From: Pseudomonas vlassakiae | GTDB taxonomy: Bacteria; Pseudomonadota; Gammaproteobacteria; Pseudomonadales; Pseudomonadaceae | Length of the DNA: 64,000 nucleotides | NCBI RefSeq assembly: GCF_014269035.2 | Contig: NZ_JABWRP020000010.1 | Coordinates: 1 to 64,000, forward strand | Reading direction: 5' to 3' | Shown: piece after piece, positions 8,583 to 17,412 of the stretch | How the letters are laid out: every line of letters starts with the position of its first letter | How positions within the stretch are numbered: position 1 is the stretch's first letter | The notes under the pieces: model-generated | The model's database searches: none | What the model saw: only the letters and a program-made list of their open reading frames with translations | Told to the model about the DNA's origin: nothing | Made by a program: the position numbers and the translations under genes

Positions 8583-8977
8583 CCGACTTGCTCGACCCAG
8601 TCGTTGAGGTTGTAGTAATTGGTCACCCGGGCAATCTTGCCGCAGTGAATGTAGAAGAAGGCCCCCGCCGGCAGCACGTAGGTCTGGCCATTGGCTGCCG
8701 GCAGCCCTTCGTCGTCGGCCAGGTATTGGCCATGCACGGTGAACTCCGCAGCCGCCCGGCTGCCGTCGGCGTTCTGCATCACCACGATGTCGGCCAGGCG
8801 CTCGCGGTAGCAGCGGTTCATCTTGTCCATGAACGCAGCGAACCTGGCCTTGCCCATCTGCCGCTCGCCCTGGTTGATGTCGTGGATCACGTCTTCGCTG
8901 AGCAGTGCCAGGAAGGCAGGCATGTCGCCAGCATTGAAGGCTGCGTAGTAAGCATTTACCAGTTCGGTAGCGGTCAT
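8579..8977 (-). CDS. SnoaL/NTF2-like ketosteroid-isomerase-fold protein
   Basis: A 132-residue cone-fold protein beginning [50 protein letters not shown], the standard SnoaL-like opening with two helices and the DV.H strand. [23 protein letters not shown] is the C-terminal strand pair. RefSeq often calls this group isopropylmalate/isohomovanillate isomerase, without evidence I can confirm. It is convergent with the PfpI gene, sharing stop bases, and divergent from the GNAT gene. Confidence 0.85.
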   Translation of the reverse strand: MTATELVNAYYAAFNAGDMPAFLALLSEDVIHDINQGERQMGKARFAAFMDKMNRCYRERLADIVVMQNADGSRAAAEFTVHGQYLADDEGLPAANGQTYVLPAGAFFYIHCGKIARVTNYYNLNDWVEQVG

Positions 8978-9092
8978 GGAACAATACCTGTCGTGTAGGG
9001 AAAAGGCGGTGCGTTGGCTCGGATGATAGGGTTTCCCCTCAAGCCCGGCTTAGCCGAGCGCGTCATCCACATCGACAAAACGACCGCCAAGC

Positions 9093-9683
9093 ATGGAAAT
9101 ACGCCTGTTGCACGGCGCCGCTATCGCGCCTTACATCGATGACCTCGCTCGCCTGCGCCTGACCGTGTTTCGCGAGTTTCCCTACCTGTACGACGGTACC
9201 CCGGAGTACGAGGCCGACTACCTGGCCAGCTATGCCCGTTCCGGGCGCAGCCTGGTGGTGCTGGCCCTGGATGAGGGCCAGGTCATTGGCGCCTCGACCG
9301 CCCTGCCGCTGGTGGACGTAGCCCCGGAGTTCCAGCAGCCGTTCCTGGCCCTGGGGCGCGACCCGGCGAGCGTCTACTACTTCGGCGAGTCGCTGGTGCT
9401 GCCCGAATACCGTGGCCGCGGCCTGGGCGTGCGCTTTTTCATCGAGCGCGAATCCTATGCCCACAAGCTGGCCGAGTTCGACTTCTGCGCGTTCTGTGCC
9501 GTCGAGCGACCGGGAGGACACCCGCGTCGGCCTGCGGATTACAAGCCGCTGCATGGGTTCTGGCGCAATCGTGGCTTCCTGCACGACCCCTCCCTGCGCA
9601 CCCGCTATGCCTGGCGGGACCTGGACGAGCAGGAAAGCTCGGAAAAGATCCTGTCGTTCTGGACCAAGGAGCTGCCGATTTGA
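9093..9683 (+). CDS. GNAT family N-acetyltransferase
   Basis: A 196-residue acyltransferase. The acetyl-CoA pyrophosphate loop is seen in SLVLPEYRGRGLGVRFFIERESYAHKLAEFDFCAFCAVERP (motif A, R/Q-x-x-G-x-G as RGRGLG). The N-terminal LRLTVFREFPYLYDG is typical of the group that pairs with a nitrilase. Its stop overlaps the next gene's TTG start, so the two proteins are probably made together. In some bacteria GNAT and nitrilase domains are fused, which supports a joint function in acylating and hydrolysing the same amine or amide metabolite. The substrate is unknown. Confidence 0.87.
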   Translation: MEIRLLHGAAIAPYIDDLARLRLTVFREFPYLYDGTPEYEADYLASYARSGRSLVVLALDEGQVIGASTALPLVDVAPEFQQPFLALGRDPASVYYFGESLVLPEYRGRGLGVRFFIERESYAHKLAEFDFCAFCAVERPGGHPRRPADYKPLHGFWRNRGFLHDPSLRTRYAWRDLDEQESSEKILSFWTKELPI

Positions 9684-10552
9684 TCCGTCTCGCGGCCTGC
9701 CAGTACGCAATCGGGTTGCATGAAACCTGGGATGCCTATGCCGACCATCTGCAGGCGTTGTGCGCGGAGGCGGTGGAAGCGGGCGCCCGGTTGCTGCTGT
9801 TGCCGGAATACGCCGGGCTGGTACTCAGCGGCCAGTTGCCGGCCGAGCAGCGGGGTGATCTCCAGGCTTCGATCGCCGGCATCCAGCCGCTCATCGAGCC
9901 GTGGCTGGCGCTGTGCGAAGGGCTTGCCCGGCGCTGGGGCGTCTACCTGCAGCCGGGCAGCTTGCCGGTGCTCGACCTTGATGGGCAGTACCGTAATCGG
10001 GCCTGGCTGTTCGGTCCCAAGGGCAAACTCGGTTATCAGGACAAGCTGATGATGACCCGCTTCGAGCGGGAGCAGTGGGGCATTGCCGCCGGAGAGGGGC
10101 TGCAGGTGTTCGACACTGATCTTGGGCGCCTGGGCATCCTGATCTGTTACGACAACGAGTTCCCGATGCTGGCGCGGCGCCTGGCCGAAGGGGGTGCCGA
10201 CCTGATCCTGGCGCCGAGCTGTACCGACACCGAGGCGGGTTACCACCGGGTGCGCATTGGCGCACAGGCACGGGCATTGGAAAACCAGGTAGCCGTGTTG
10301 CAAAGCCCGACGGTAGGGGGGGCGCCCTGGTCGCCGGCACTGGATGAGAACATTGGCCGGGCTGGGCTGTTCGTTCCGCCGGATCACGGGATGCCGGGGG
10401 ACGGCGTGGTCGCGTTGAGCGAGACGTTGAGCCCGCAGAGCAGCCGGTGGCTGGTGTGTGAGGTGGATCTTGAGCAAGTGCGGCGAGTGAGGCGGGAAGG
10501 GCAGGTGTTTACCCGCAGGGACTGGCCGGAGCAGTTCGAGAGGCTGCTGTGA
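9680..10552 (+). CDS. Carbon-nitrogen hydrolase (nitrilase superfamily)
   Basis: A 290-residue amidase or nitrilase-fold enzyme with the complete catalytic triad: E43 in LLLPEYAG, K122 in GYQDKLMM and C156 in ICYDNEFPM. The region RIGAQARALENQVAVLQSPTVG matches the ALENQ strand of the family. The start is TTG at 9680, inside the stop codon of the GNAT gene (TTGA overlap), giving MIRLAACQYAIG; this is the family's expected first beta-strand and supports the unusual start codon. It probably hydrolyses an amide made or recognised by the preceding acetyltransferase. No ring or nitrile specificity can be assigned. Confidence 0.88.
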   Translation: MIRLAACQYAIGLHETWDAYADHLQALCAEAVEAGARLLLLPEYAGLVLSGQLPAEQRGDLQASIAGIQPLIEPWLALCEGLARRWGVYLQPGSLPVLDLDGQYRNRAWLFGPKGKLGYQDKLMMTRFEREQWGIAAGEGLQVFDTDLGRLGILICYDNEFPMLARRLAEGGADLILAPSCTDTEAGYHRVRIGAQARALENQVAVLQSPTVGGAPWSPALDENIGRAGLFVPPDHGMPGDGVVALSETLSPQSSRWLVCEVDLEQVRRVRREGQVFTRRDWPEQFERLL

Positions 10553-10595
10553 GAGCGGCGTTGCCCGCATAGCAGGCGACGCCACTGCATCAGGT

Positions 10596-12119
10596 TTACT
10601 TCACTTCGACGGCCAGGCTCTGGGCAATCTTGCTCTGCCACAGGGCAGGGCCAGTGATGTGTACCGACTCACCGTTGCTGTCGACAGCAACGGTCACCGG
10701 CATGTCCTTGACCTCGAACTCGTAGATCGCTTCCATGCCCAGTTCGGCAAAGGCCAGGACCTTCGACTTGCGGATGGCCTGGGCCACCAGGTAGGCAGCG
10801 CCACCAACGGCCATCAGGTACACGGCCTTGTTGTCCTTGATCGCTTCGATCGCGGTCGGGCCACGCTCGGACTTGCCGATCATGCCCAGCAGACCGGTCT
10901 GCTCAAGGATCTGGCGGGTGAACTTGTCCATGCGGGTAGCGGTGGTCGGGCCAGCAGGGCCTACCACTTCGTCACCGACTGGATCGACCGGGCCGACGTA
11001 GTAGATGAAGCGGCCCTTGAGGTCGACCGGCAGTTGTTCACCGCGGTTGAGCATCTCGACCATGCGCTTGTGGGCCGCATCGCGACCGGTGAGCATCTTG
11101 CCGTTGAGCAGGATGGTCTCGCCCGGTTTCCAGCTGGCGACTTCTTCCGGGGTGATGTCGTCGAGGTTGACGCGACGGGCGCTTGGGCCGGCTTCCCAGA
11201 CGATTTCCGGGTAGGCGTCCAGCGACGGCGCTTCCAGCTCGGCCGGGCCGTTGCCGTCGAGCACGAAGTGGGCGTGACGGGTGGCGGCGCAGTTCGGGAT
11301 CATGCACACCGGCAGCGAGGCGGCGTGAGTCGGGTAGTCCATGATCTTCACGTCGAGCACGGTGGTCAGGCCGCCCAGGCCCTGGGCACCGATACCCAGC
11401 TGGTTGACCTTCTCGAACAGCTCCAGGCGGATCTCTTCGAGGCGGTTTTGCGGGCCACGGGCTTTCAGTTCGTGGATGTCGATGGACTCCATCAACACTT
11501 CCTTGGCCATGACCGCAGCCTTCTCGGCGGTACCGCCGATGCCGATGCCGAGCATGCCAGGCGGGCACCAGCCAGCGCCCATGGTCGGAACGGTCTTCAG
11601 CACCCAGTCGACGATCGAGTCGGACGGGTTGAGCATGGCCATCTTCGACTTGTTCTCCGAGCCGCCGCCTTTGGCTGCAACGTCCACTTCGACCTTGTCG
11701 CCAGGGACGATGGAGTAGTGGATGACGGCCGGGGTGTTGTCCTTGGTATTCTTGCGGGCACCGGCCGGGTCGGCCAGGATCGAAGCGCGCAGGACGTTTT
11801 CAGGCAGGTTGTAGGCGCGACGCACACCTTCGTTGATCATGTCGTCGACGCTCATGGTGGCGCCGTCCCAGCGCACGTCCATGCCCACGCGGATGAACAC
11901 GGTCACGATACCGGTGTCCTGGCAGATCGGGCGGTGGCCAGTGGCGCACATGCGCGAGTTGATCAGGATCTGGGCGATCGAATCGCGTGCCGCAGGCGAC
12001 TCTTCACGCAGGTAGGCCTCGTGCATCGCCTGGATGAAATCGACGGGGTGGTAGTACGAAATGAATTGCAGGGCGTCGGCGACGCTCTGAATCAGGTCGT
12101 CTTGCTTGATCACGGTCAT
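10596..12119 (-). CDS. fumA: Fumarate hydratase class I, 4Fe-4S
   Basis: A 507-residue iron-sulfur fumarase of the TCA cycle (fumarate to malate), cytoplasmic and oxygen-sensitive. The N-terminal alpha domain carries cluster cysteines in SRMCATGHRPICQDTG, then GAGWCPPGMLGIGIGGT and PVCMIPNCAATRHAHFVLDG. The C-terminal beta domain contains GKMLTGRDAAHKRM and YYVGPVDPVGDEVVGPAGPTTATRMD. ATG 12119 was chosen because GAGGAG lies about 8 bases upstream. A 16-base palindrome lies in its leader. FumA/FumB naming is not consistent across Pseudomonas, so only the class is certain. Confidence 0.95.
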   Translation of the reverse strand: MTVIKQDDLIQSVADALQFISYYHPVDFIQAMHEAYLREESPAARDSIAQILINSRMCATGHRPICQDTGIVTVFIRVGMDVRWDGATMSVDDMINEGVRRAYNLPENVLRASILADPAGARKNTKDNTPAVIHYSIVPGDKVEVDVAAKGGGSENKSKMAMLNPSDSIVDWVLKTVPTMGAGWCPPGMLGIGIGGTAEKAAVMAKEVLMESIDIHELKARGPQNRLEEIRLELFEKVNQLGIGAQGLGGLTTVLDVKIMDYPTHAASLPVCMIPNCAATRHAHFVLDGNGPAELEAPSLDAYPEIVWEAGPSARRVNLDDITPEEVASWKPGETILLNGKMLTGRDAAHKRMVEMLNRGEQLPVDLKGRFIYYVGPVDPVGDEVVGPAGPTTATRMDKFTRQILEQTGLLGMIGKSERGPTAIEAIKDNKAVYLMAVGGAAYLVAQAIRKSKVLAFAELGMEAIYEFEVKDMPVTVAVDSNGESVHITGPALWQSKIAQSLAVEVK

Positions 12120-12187
12120 GCAGCGCGCTCCTCTTAAAGACGGGAACATTCAAAAAGACGCTCGACGGTGCCGACCAGCGTGTCGAA

Positions 12188-12203
12188 GCGCCTTGCAAGG
12201 CGC
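12188..12203. promoter_or_regulatory. 16-base perfect palindrome upstream of fumarase
   Basis: GCGCCTTGCAAGGCGC lies about 70 bases upstream of the fumarase start, in the gap shared with the divergent ferredoxin-type gene. It could be a leader hairpin or an operator. No regulator can be assigned from the sequence. Confidence 0.35.
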
Positions 12204-12369
12204 GCCGGCAGGCTGGCCGACGCAAAAGGGCGCGGCAGTATAGCGCGCCTCACCGCGCGAAACACCTGCGTGTGGTCAGGACCATGGTCGGCAGCTGGCA
12301 GGCATCCTTTTTGCTGCCGGTGCGCGCTTGGCATACAGTGACTCGATGATCGACGGAGACAGACTTACC

Positions 12370-13290
12370 ATGCCCGAACTTTGCGTGGGCGAGCGCCGCT
12401 GGGCGGTGCCGAACGGCAGCAACCTGCTCGATGCCCTCAACGGTGCCGGGCTGAATGTGCCCTACAGCTGCCGTGCCGGCAGTTGCCACGCCTGCCTGGT
12501 GCATTGCCTGGAAGGGCAGCCGGCGGATGCCTTGCCAGAGGCCCTGGCGCTCGACAAGCATGCCCTGGGCTGGCGCCTGGCCTGCCAGTGCCAGGTGGTA
12601 GAGGACCTGCGTGTGGCCGTGTTCGACCCACAGCAGGACGGGGTGCCGGCACAGGTGTGCGCGGTGGACTGGTCTGGCGACGTGCTGCGCGTGCGGCTGC
12701 GACCGGAGCGGGCGCTGCGTTATCAGGCGGGGCAGCATGTGGTGTTGTGGAATGGCGCTGTTGCCAGGCCTTACTCACTTGCCAGCTTGCCGGGGGAGGA
12801 TGACTTCCTCGAGTTTCATATCGATTGCCAGCATCCCGGTGCCTTTTGCGACAAGGCGCGTGGGCTGCAGGTGGGCGACGAGTTGCGCCTGGGCGAGTTG
12901 CGGGGCGGGGCGCTGCATTACGACCCGGACTGGCAGGCGCGGCCGCTCTGGCTGCTGGCAGCGGGCACTGGCCTGGCGCCGTTATGGGGCATCTTGCGCG
13001 AAGCGTTGCGCCAGGGGCATCAGGCGGAGATCCGGGTAGTGCATGTGGCGCGGGACAAAGCTGGGCACTACATGGCTGAGTCGCTGATGCAACTGCAGGG
13101 CGTGACGGTCGAGCTGGTACTGGCGGAGCAGATGGAGGAGGCGCTGGCGGGGTTGCGGCCGTCATCGCGGCAGACAGTGGCGCTGGTGTGCGGGGCGCCG
13201 GGGCGTGTCGAGCGGTTTGCCCGGCGGCTGTTCATTGCCGGGGTGCCGCGGGGGCAGGTGTTTGCCGATGTGTTCGTCGAGCATGCCTGA
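12370..13290 (+). CDS. 2Fe-2S ferredoxin/FAD-NAD(P) oxidoreductase
   Basis: A 306-residue electron-transfer protein. The N-terminal plant-type ferredoxin domain binds 2Fe-2S through C34-x4-C39-x2-C42 (CRAGSCHAC) and C72. The ferredoxin reductase-like part follows, with the flavin motif RPYSLAS (in VARPYSLASLPGEDD) and the nicotinamide-binding LLAAGTGLAPLWGILREAL. The layout is that of phenol hydroxylase/CDP-6-deoxy reductase-type reductases, but no oxygenase partner is adjacent. ATG 12370 is preceded by GGAGAC and is divergent from fumarase. It may be a general ferredoxin-NAD(P)H reductase. Confidence 0.87.
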   Translation: MPELCVGERRWAVPNGSNLLDALNGAGLNVPYSCRAGSCHACLVHCLEGQPADALPEALALDKHALGWRLACQCQVVEDLRVAVFDPQQDGVPAQVCAVDWSGDVLRVRLRPERALRYQAGQHVVLWNGAVARPYSLASLPGEDDFLEFHIDCQHPGAFCDKARGLQVGDELRLGELRGGALHYDPDWQARPLWLLAAGTGLAPLWGILREALRQGHQAEIRVVHVARDKAGHYMAESLMQLQGVTVELVLAEQMEEALAGLRPSSRQTVALVCGAPGRVERFARRLFIAGVPRGQVFADVFVEHA

Positions 13291-13311
13291 AGTGTGTGTG
13301 GTGCCTGTGCG

Positions 13312-13344
13312 GGCCTCATCGCGACCGCAGGCCGCGATGAGGCC
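13312..13344. terminator. Hairpin between convergent oxidoreductase and pykA
   Basis: A perfect 12-base inverted repeat, GGCCTCATCGCG at 13312-13323 and its complement at 13333-13344, lies in a 64-base gap between two converging genes. The T-run is weak. It fits a bidirectional barrier or REP-like element. Confidence 0.55.
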
Positions 13345-13354
13345 TCAAAGGCTA

Positions 13355-14809
13355 TCAGCCCACCAGCGGGTCACCGACGTGGAGGATCTTCATGCCGTTG
13401 GTGCCACCGATGGTGTGGTAGCTGTCACCCTTGGTCAGGATTACCCAGTCACCTTGCTCCACCAGGCCGCGCTTGAGCAGCTCGTCGACGGCCGCCTGGC
13501 TGACCTTGTCGGCCGGCAGCGAAGCCGGGTCGAAGGCAATCGGGTAGACGCCGCGGAACATGTTGGCGCGGGCCTGGGTGGCGCGGTGCGGTGACAGTGC
13601 GAAGATCGGCACGTGCGAACGCAGGCGCGACATGATCAGCGGGGTGTAACCGCTTTCGGTCAGAGCGATGATCGCCTTCACGCCCGGGAAGTGGTTGGCG
13701 GTGTAGATGGCCGCCAGGGCGATGCTTTCGTCGCAGCGCTCGAAGGTGGTGTGCAGGCGGTGGCTGGACTTCTGGCTGGTCGGGTGCTTTTCGGCACCGG
13801 AACAGATACGCGCCATGGCCTGTACGGCTTCGATCGGGTAGGCACCTGCGGCGCTTTCGGCCGACAGCATCACCGCATCGGTGTTGTCGAGTACGGCGTT
13901 GGCCACGTCGGACACTTCGGCGCGGGTCGGCATCGGGTTCTGGATCATCGACTCCATCATCTGGGTCGCGACGATCACCGCCTTGTTGTTGCGGCGGGCG
14001 TGCTGGATGATCTTCTTCTGGATGGCGATCAGCTCGGCGTCGCCGATTTCCACACCCAGGTCGCCACGGGCAACCATGACGGCGTCGGAGGCGAGGATCA
14101 GCTTGTCGAGTGTTTCATCGTCGGCAACGGCTTCGGCGCGTTCGATCTTGGCCACCAGCCAGGCACTGCCGCCAGATTCGTCACGCAGCTTGCGGGCGTA
14201 TTCCATGTCGCTGGCGTCACGCGGGAACGAGACGGCCAGGTAGTCCAGGTCCATTTCCGCGGCGAGCTTGATGTCGGCCTTGTCTTTTTCGGTCAGGGCC
14301 GGAGCGGTCAGGCCGCCACCTTTGCGGTTGATGCCTTTGTGGTCCGACAGCGGGCCACCGATGATCACCACGCAGTGCAGGGCATCTGCGGTGGCGGTCT
14401 CGACGCGCATGACCACACGGCCGTCGTCGAGCAGCAGTTCGTCACCGACGCCGCAGTCCTTGACCAGGTCGGGATAGTCGATACCGACGATGTCCTGGTT
14501 GCCTTCGGTCAGCGGGTGGGCGGTAGAGAACGTGAACTTGTCACCGATCTTCAGTTCGATGCGCTTGTTGGCGAACTTGGCGATGCGGATCTTCGGACCC
14601 TGCAGGTCGCCCAGCAGTGCGACATGGCGGCCGTTCTTGGCGGCGATGTCACGGATCAGGCGGGCGCGTGCCTTGTGCTCGTCCGGCGTGCCGTGAGAGA
14701 AGTTCAGGCGTGCCACGTCCAGGCCGGCGAGGATCAGCTGTTCGATCACTTCCGGCGAGTTGCTGGCGGGGCCAAGGGTGGCGACGATTTTGGTACGGCG
14801 GATGCTCAT
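13355..14809 (-). CDS. pykA: Pyruvate kinase (type II, PykA)
   Basis: A 484-residue glycolytic enzyme converting phosphoenolpyruvate and ADP to pyruvate and ATP. It starts MSIRRTKIVATLGPASNSPEVI, followed by the ADP/Mg region LNFSHG and the active-site signature around LVAKIERAEAV. DAVMVARGDLGVEIG and VIVATQMMESMIQNPMPTRAEVSDVANAVLDNTDAVMLSAE are standard pyruvate kinase blocks. The C-terminal allosteric domain includes GDWVILTKGDSYHTIGGTNGMKIL. Length and N-terminus match AMP/sugar-phosphate-activated PykA rather than PykF. It is monocistronic. Confidence 0.96.
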   Translation of the reverse strand: MSIRRTKIVATLGPASNSPEVIEQLILAGLDVARLNFSHGTPDEHKARARLIRDIAAKNGRHVALLGDLQGPKIRIAKFANKRIELKIGDKFTFSTAHPLTEGNQDIVGIDYPDLVKDCGVGDELLLDDGRVVMRVETATADALHCVVIIGGPLSDHKGINRKGGGLTAPALTEKDKADIKLAAEMDLDYLAVSFPRDASDMEYARKLRDESGGSAWLVAKIERAEAVADDETLDKLILASDAVMVARGDLGVEIGDAELIAIQKKIIQHARRNNKAVIVATQMMESMIQNPMPTRAEVSDVANAVLDNTDAVMLSAESAAGAYPIEAVQAMARICSGAEKHPTSQKSSHRLHTTFERCDESIALAAIYTANHFPGVKAIIALTESGYTPLIMSRLRSHVPIFALSPHRATQARANMFRGVYPIAFDPASLPADKVSQAAVDELLKRGLVEQGDWVILTKGDSYHTIGGTNGMKILHVGDPLVG

Positions 14810-14990
14810 GCACAGACTCCTATAGTGAAGCGCAGCGAAAGGCTACTCCTCAATTACGCTGTAGTCATTGTTCCGTTGCACTACCTGCGACCGATGCAGG
14901 GTGGCATTTGAACGGGCGGGAGTATCCTTGCAAAACGCTGTGAAGATTTGCCGGCAATGGCCGATACACTGGCATCAAAGGAGATACCCC

Positions 14991-15377
14991 ATGCGCGCCC
15001 TGATCATCATTGCCCTGGCGGCCAGCACCGTCGGCTGCACCCGCTGGTCCATGGACCACCACCTGAACAACGCCTACCGCGCCTATGACCGGGGCGATTG
15101 TTCGAAGGTCATGCTGGAGTTGTCGCAGGTCGACCGCACCAGCCGTGCGCGGCCGTTCATCCACCCGGAAGTGTCGCTGCTGCGCGGTCAGTGCCTTGAG
15201 CGTGACATGCTTTATGTGGATGCCGCGCAAACCTACGAGTACCTGATCCAGCAGTACCCGGGCAATGAATACGCCTATCGCGCCAAGGCGCGGCTGGAGA
15301 CCCTGCAGAAGCTCGGTCACTACCGGAGTGGGGAAGCGGCGGTGGCCAACCCGGTGACTACCCCCACTTGGCGTTAA
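14991..15377 (+). CDS. Small lipoprotein with TPR-like helices
   Basis: A 128-residue predicted lipoprotein. The leader MRALIIIALAASTVGC has a lipobox (STVGC, lipidated C16). The rest is helical (NNAYRAYDRGDCSKVMLELSQVDRTS, DAAQTYEYLIQQYPGNEYAYRAKARLETL) and resembles tetratricopeptide repeats of the YfiO/BamD or Slr kind, but it is much shorter. ATG 14991 has an AAAGGAGA site and begins the leader; a longer in-frame ORF lacks both. Its role is unknown, perhaps envelope assembly or peptidoglycan related. It is divergent from pykA and upstream of the PilZ gene. Confidence 0.82.
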   Translation: MRALIIIALAASTVGCTRWSMDHHLNNAYRAYDRGDCSKVMLELSQVDRTSRARPFIHPEVSLLRGQCLERDMLYVDAAQTYEYLIQQYPGNEYAYRAKARLETLQKLGHYRSGEAAVANPVTTPTWR

Positions 15378-15501
15378 CACCAAGGTGTCTTTAATTTCAC
15401 GGGATTTGCCCGGGCTGCTGCGCTAATCTGTAACTCAGTCGTTACAGCAACCGCCAGTACCTCGCATTCCTGGCATCAGGTACAGGACTGCACTCGCAAT
15501 C

Positions 15502-15861
15502 ATGTTCATCCAGCGCCATATCGAACGCCATCAGTTGCCTTGTGTGCTGACGGTCTACAACCGTTTCACCGATCAGCCGATCGGTCAGCTGGGCAATGCC
15601 TCCGAAGACGGCATCATGCTGATCAGCTCGCTACCTGTGCTGGTCGGGCCGGACTTCGAACTGCAATTGCGCCTGCCGTTGGCGGGTGGCGGTTTTCAGT
15701 TCATCAACCTGACCGCCAGCTGCCTGTGGTGCCGGGAAGACCAGACCCCGGGCCACTACGATTCTGGCTTCATGCTGTTGCAGGCGCCGCGCGAATACGA
15801 TGAATTCGTCCGCTCGCTGCGCGACTATTTCAGTTTCCGCCCCGCCAACGCTTCCGCCTGA
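15502..15861 (+). CDS. PilZ domain c-di-GMP-binding-type protein
   Basis: A 119-residue single-domain protein with PilZ-like strand order: IERHQLPCVLTVYNRFTDQPIGQLGNASEDGIMLISSLPV, then FELQLRLPLAGGGFQFINLTASCLWCRED and YDSGFMLLQAPREYDEFVRSLRDYFSFR. The usual RxxxR c-di-GMP motif is present only loosely near the N-terminus (RHIERHQ), and the D/NxSxxG motif reads NASEDG. Ligand binding is therefore not certain. The gene lies alone ahead of the exonuclease gene with a separate upstream region. Confidence 0.75.
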   Translation: MFIQRHIERHQLPCVLTVYNRFTDQPIGQLGNASEDGIMLISSLPVLVGPDFELQLRLPLAGGGFQFINLTASCLWCREDQTPGHYDSGFMLLQAPREYDEFVRSLRDYFSFRPANASA

Positions 15862-15906
15862 GCCTGTCTCCGCTAGAATCGGTCGACCTTGAAACAGGAC
15901 GACCCC

Positions 15907-17346
15907 GTGACTTCCAGCATCTTCTGGCACGACTACGAAACCACAGGCATCAACCCGCGCTGCGACCGGCCGCTGCAGGTTGCAGGTGTGCGCACCGATT
16001 TCGAACTCAACGAGATCGAAGAGCCGATCAACCTCTACTGCCGCCCCTCGGACGATATTCTGCCGCACCCGGCGGCCTGCCTGGTCACTGGCATCACCCC
16101 CGAGCAACTCGCCAGGCAGGGCTTGTGCGAAGCCGAGTTCATGACCCGGGTGCACGCGCAACTGGCCCGCCCCGGCACCTGCAGCGCCGGCTACAACACC
16201 CTGCGTTTTGACGACGAAGTCACCCGCTACAGCCTGTACCGCAACTTCTTCGACCCTTATGCCCGCGAGTGGCAGGGCGGCAACAGCCGCTGGGACCTGA
16301 TCGACGTGGTGCGCACTGCCTATGCCCTGCGCCCGGAGGGGATCGTCTGGCCACAACAGGACGGGCGCACCAGCCTGCGCCTGGAATTGCTCAGCCAGGC
16401 CAATGGCATCGACCACGGGCATGCCCATGAAGCGCTTTCCGACGTACGGGCCACCATTGCTCTGGCACGCCTGATCAGGCAGAAACAACCCAAGTTGTAC
16501 GAATGGCTGTTCCAGTTGCGCAGCAAGCACAAAGTGATGGAACAGATCTGCCTGTTGCAGCCGATGGTGCATATATCCGGGCGCTTTTCTGCGGCGCGTA
16601 ATTATCTGGGCGTGGTCTTGCCGTTGGCCTGGCACCCGCGTAATCGCAATGCACTGATTGTGTGCGACCTGCATCAGGAAACCCTACCGTTAATAAGGGA
16701 AAGTGCCGAGGTACTGCGCGAGCGTTTGTACACGCGGCATGAGGAGTTGTCCGAGGGGCAATTACCGGTTCCGCTCAAGTTGGTGCAGATCAATCGCTGC
16801 CCGGTAGTGGCTCCGCTTTCGGTATTGCGCCCTGCCGATCAGCAGCGACTGGGCATCGATTTGCCACTGCTGCAATCACGTGCTGAACAATTGGCTAAAC
16901 AACAGGCGCTGTGGCAAGACAAGCTGGAGTTTATCTATGGCCAGGAAGATTTCGCTGCGGTGGAAGACCCGGAACAGCAGTTGTATGCCGGTTTCGTCGG
17001 TGATCGCGACCGTCGCTTGTGCGAGCAAGTTCGCACGCTGGACCCTGCCCAATTAGCGCATGGCCACTGGATGTTCGATGATCCGCGCCTGCCGGAGTTG
17101 CTGTTCCGGTATCGCGCCCGTAACTTCCCGGAGACCTTGAACAGCGAAGAGCGCCAACGCTGGTATGGCTTCTGCCAGCAACGCCTGAGCGACCCGCAGT
17201 GGGGCGCCCCGAACACGCTGGGGGATTTCGAGCAGGCCAGGCTGAGCGCCTGGGCCAACGCCGACGAGGCCGGACGGCGGGTGTTGGAGGCGTGGCAGGC
17301 GCATGCCCGCAACTTGGCTGAGCAGTTTGCCATCAGCGTCGAGTGA
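15907..17346 (+). CDS. sbcB: Exodeoxyribonuclease I
   Basis: A 479-residue 3'-5' single-strand DNA exonuclease of the DEDDh superfamily, acting in mismatch repair and recombination. Exo I motif SIFWHDYETTGINPRCDRPLQVAGVRTD carries the first catalytic D-E. Exo II is the GYNTLRFDDEVTRY region, and Exo III is HGHAHEALSDVRATIALARLI with the catalytic His and Asp. The C-terminal SH3-like and helical domains follow. GTG 15907 was chosen because AGGA lies about 8 bases upstream; a TTG at 15889 lacks a ribosome site. A bidirectional terminator separates it from the convergent mvaT gene. Confidence 0.95.
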   Translation: MTSSIFWHDYETTGINPRCDRPLQVAGVRTDFELNEIEEPINLYCRPSDDILPHPAACLVTGITPEQLARQGLCEAEFMTRVHAQLARPGTCSAGYNTLRFDDEVTRYSLYRNFFDPYAREWQGGNSRWDLIDVVRTAYALRPEGIVWPQQDGRTSLRLELLSQANGIDHGHAHEALSDVRATIALARLIRQKQPKLYEWLFQLRSKHKVMEQICLLQPMVHISGRFSAARNYLGVVLPLAWHPRNRNALIVCDLHQETLPLIRESAEVLRERLYTRHEELSEGQLPVPLKLVQINRCPVVAPLSVLRPADQQRLGIDLPLLQSRAEQLAKQQALWQDKLEFIYGQEDFAAVEDPEQQLYAGFVGDRDRRLCEQVRTLDPAQLAHGHWMFDDPRLPELLFRYRARNFPETLNSEERQRWYGFCQQRLSDPQWGAPNTLGDFEQARLSAWANADEAGRRVLEAWQAHARNLAEQFAISVE

Positions 17347-17355
17347 ACAAACAAA

Positions 17356-17378
17356 AACGCCGGCATCATGCCGGCGTT
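17356..17378. terminator. Bidirectional terminator between sbcB and mvaT
   Basis: An 11-base perfect stem, AACGCCGGCAT and its complement around a single C, with an A-run before it and TTCTTG after it. It can end both the rightward sbcB transcript and the leftward mvaT transcript. Confidence 0.75.
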
Positions 17379-17412
17379 CTTGTTGGTATATGTAGCGCGT
17401 TGCGGCGGACAA

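Noticed and set aside
10659..12137. A long plus-strand open frame opposite fumarase
   Set aside because: Antisense of a well-recognised iron-sulfur fumarase; the product is Val/Asp/His-rich with no domain.
13613..14911. A long plus-strand open frame opposite pyruvate kinase
   Set aside because: Antisense of pykA; no plausible start and a composition artefact of codon choice.
14868..14990. Longer start for the small lipoprotein
   Set aside because: The extension lacks a ribosome site and would hide the lipoprotein signal peptide.
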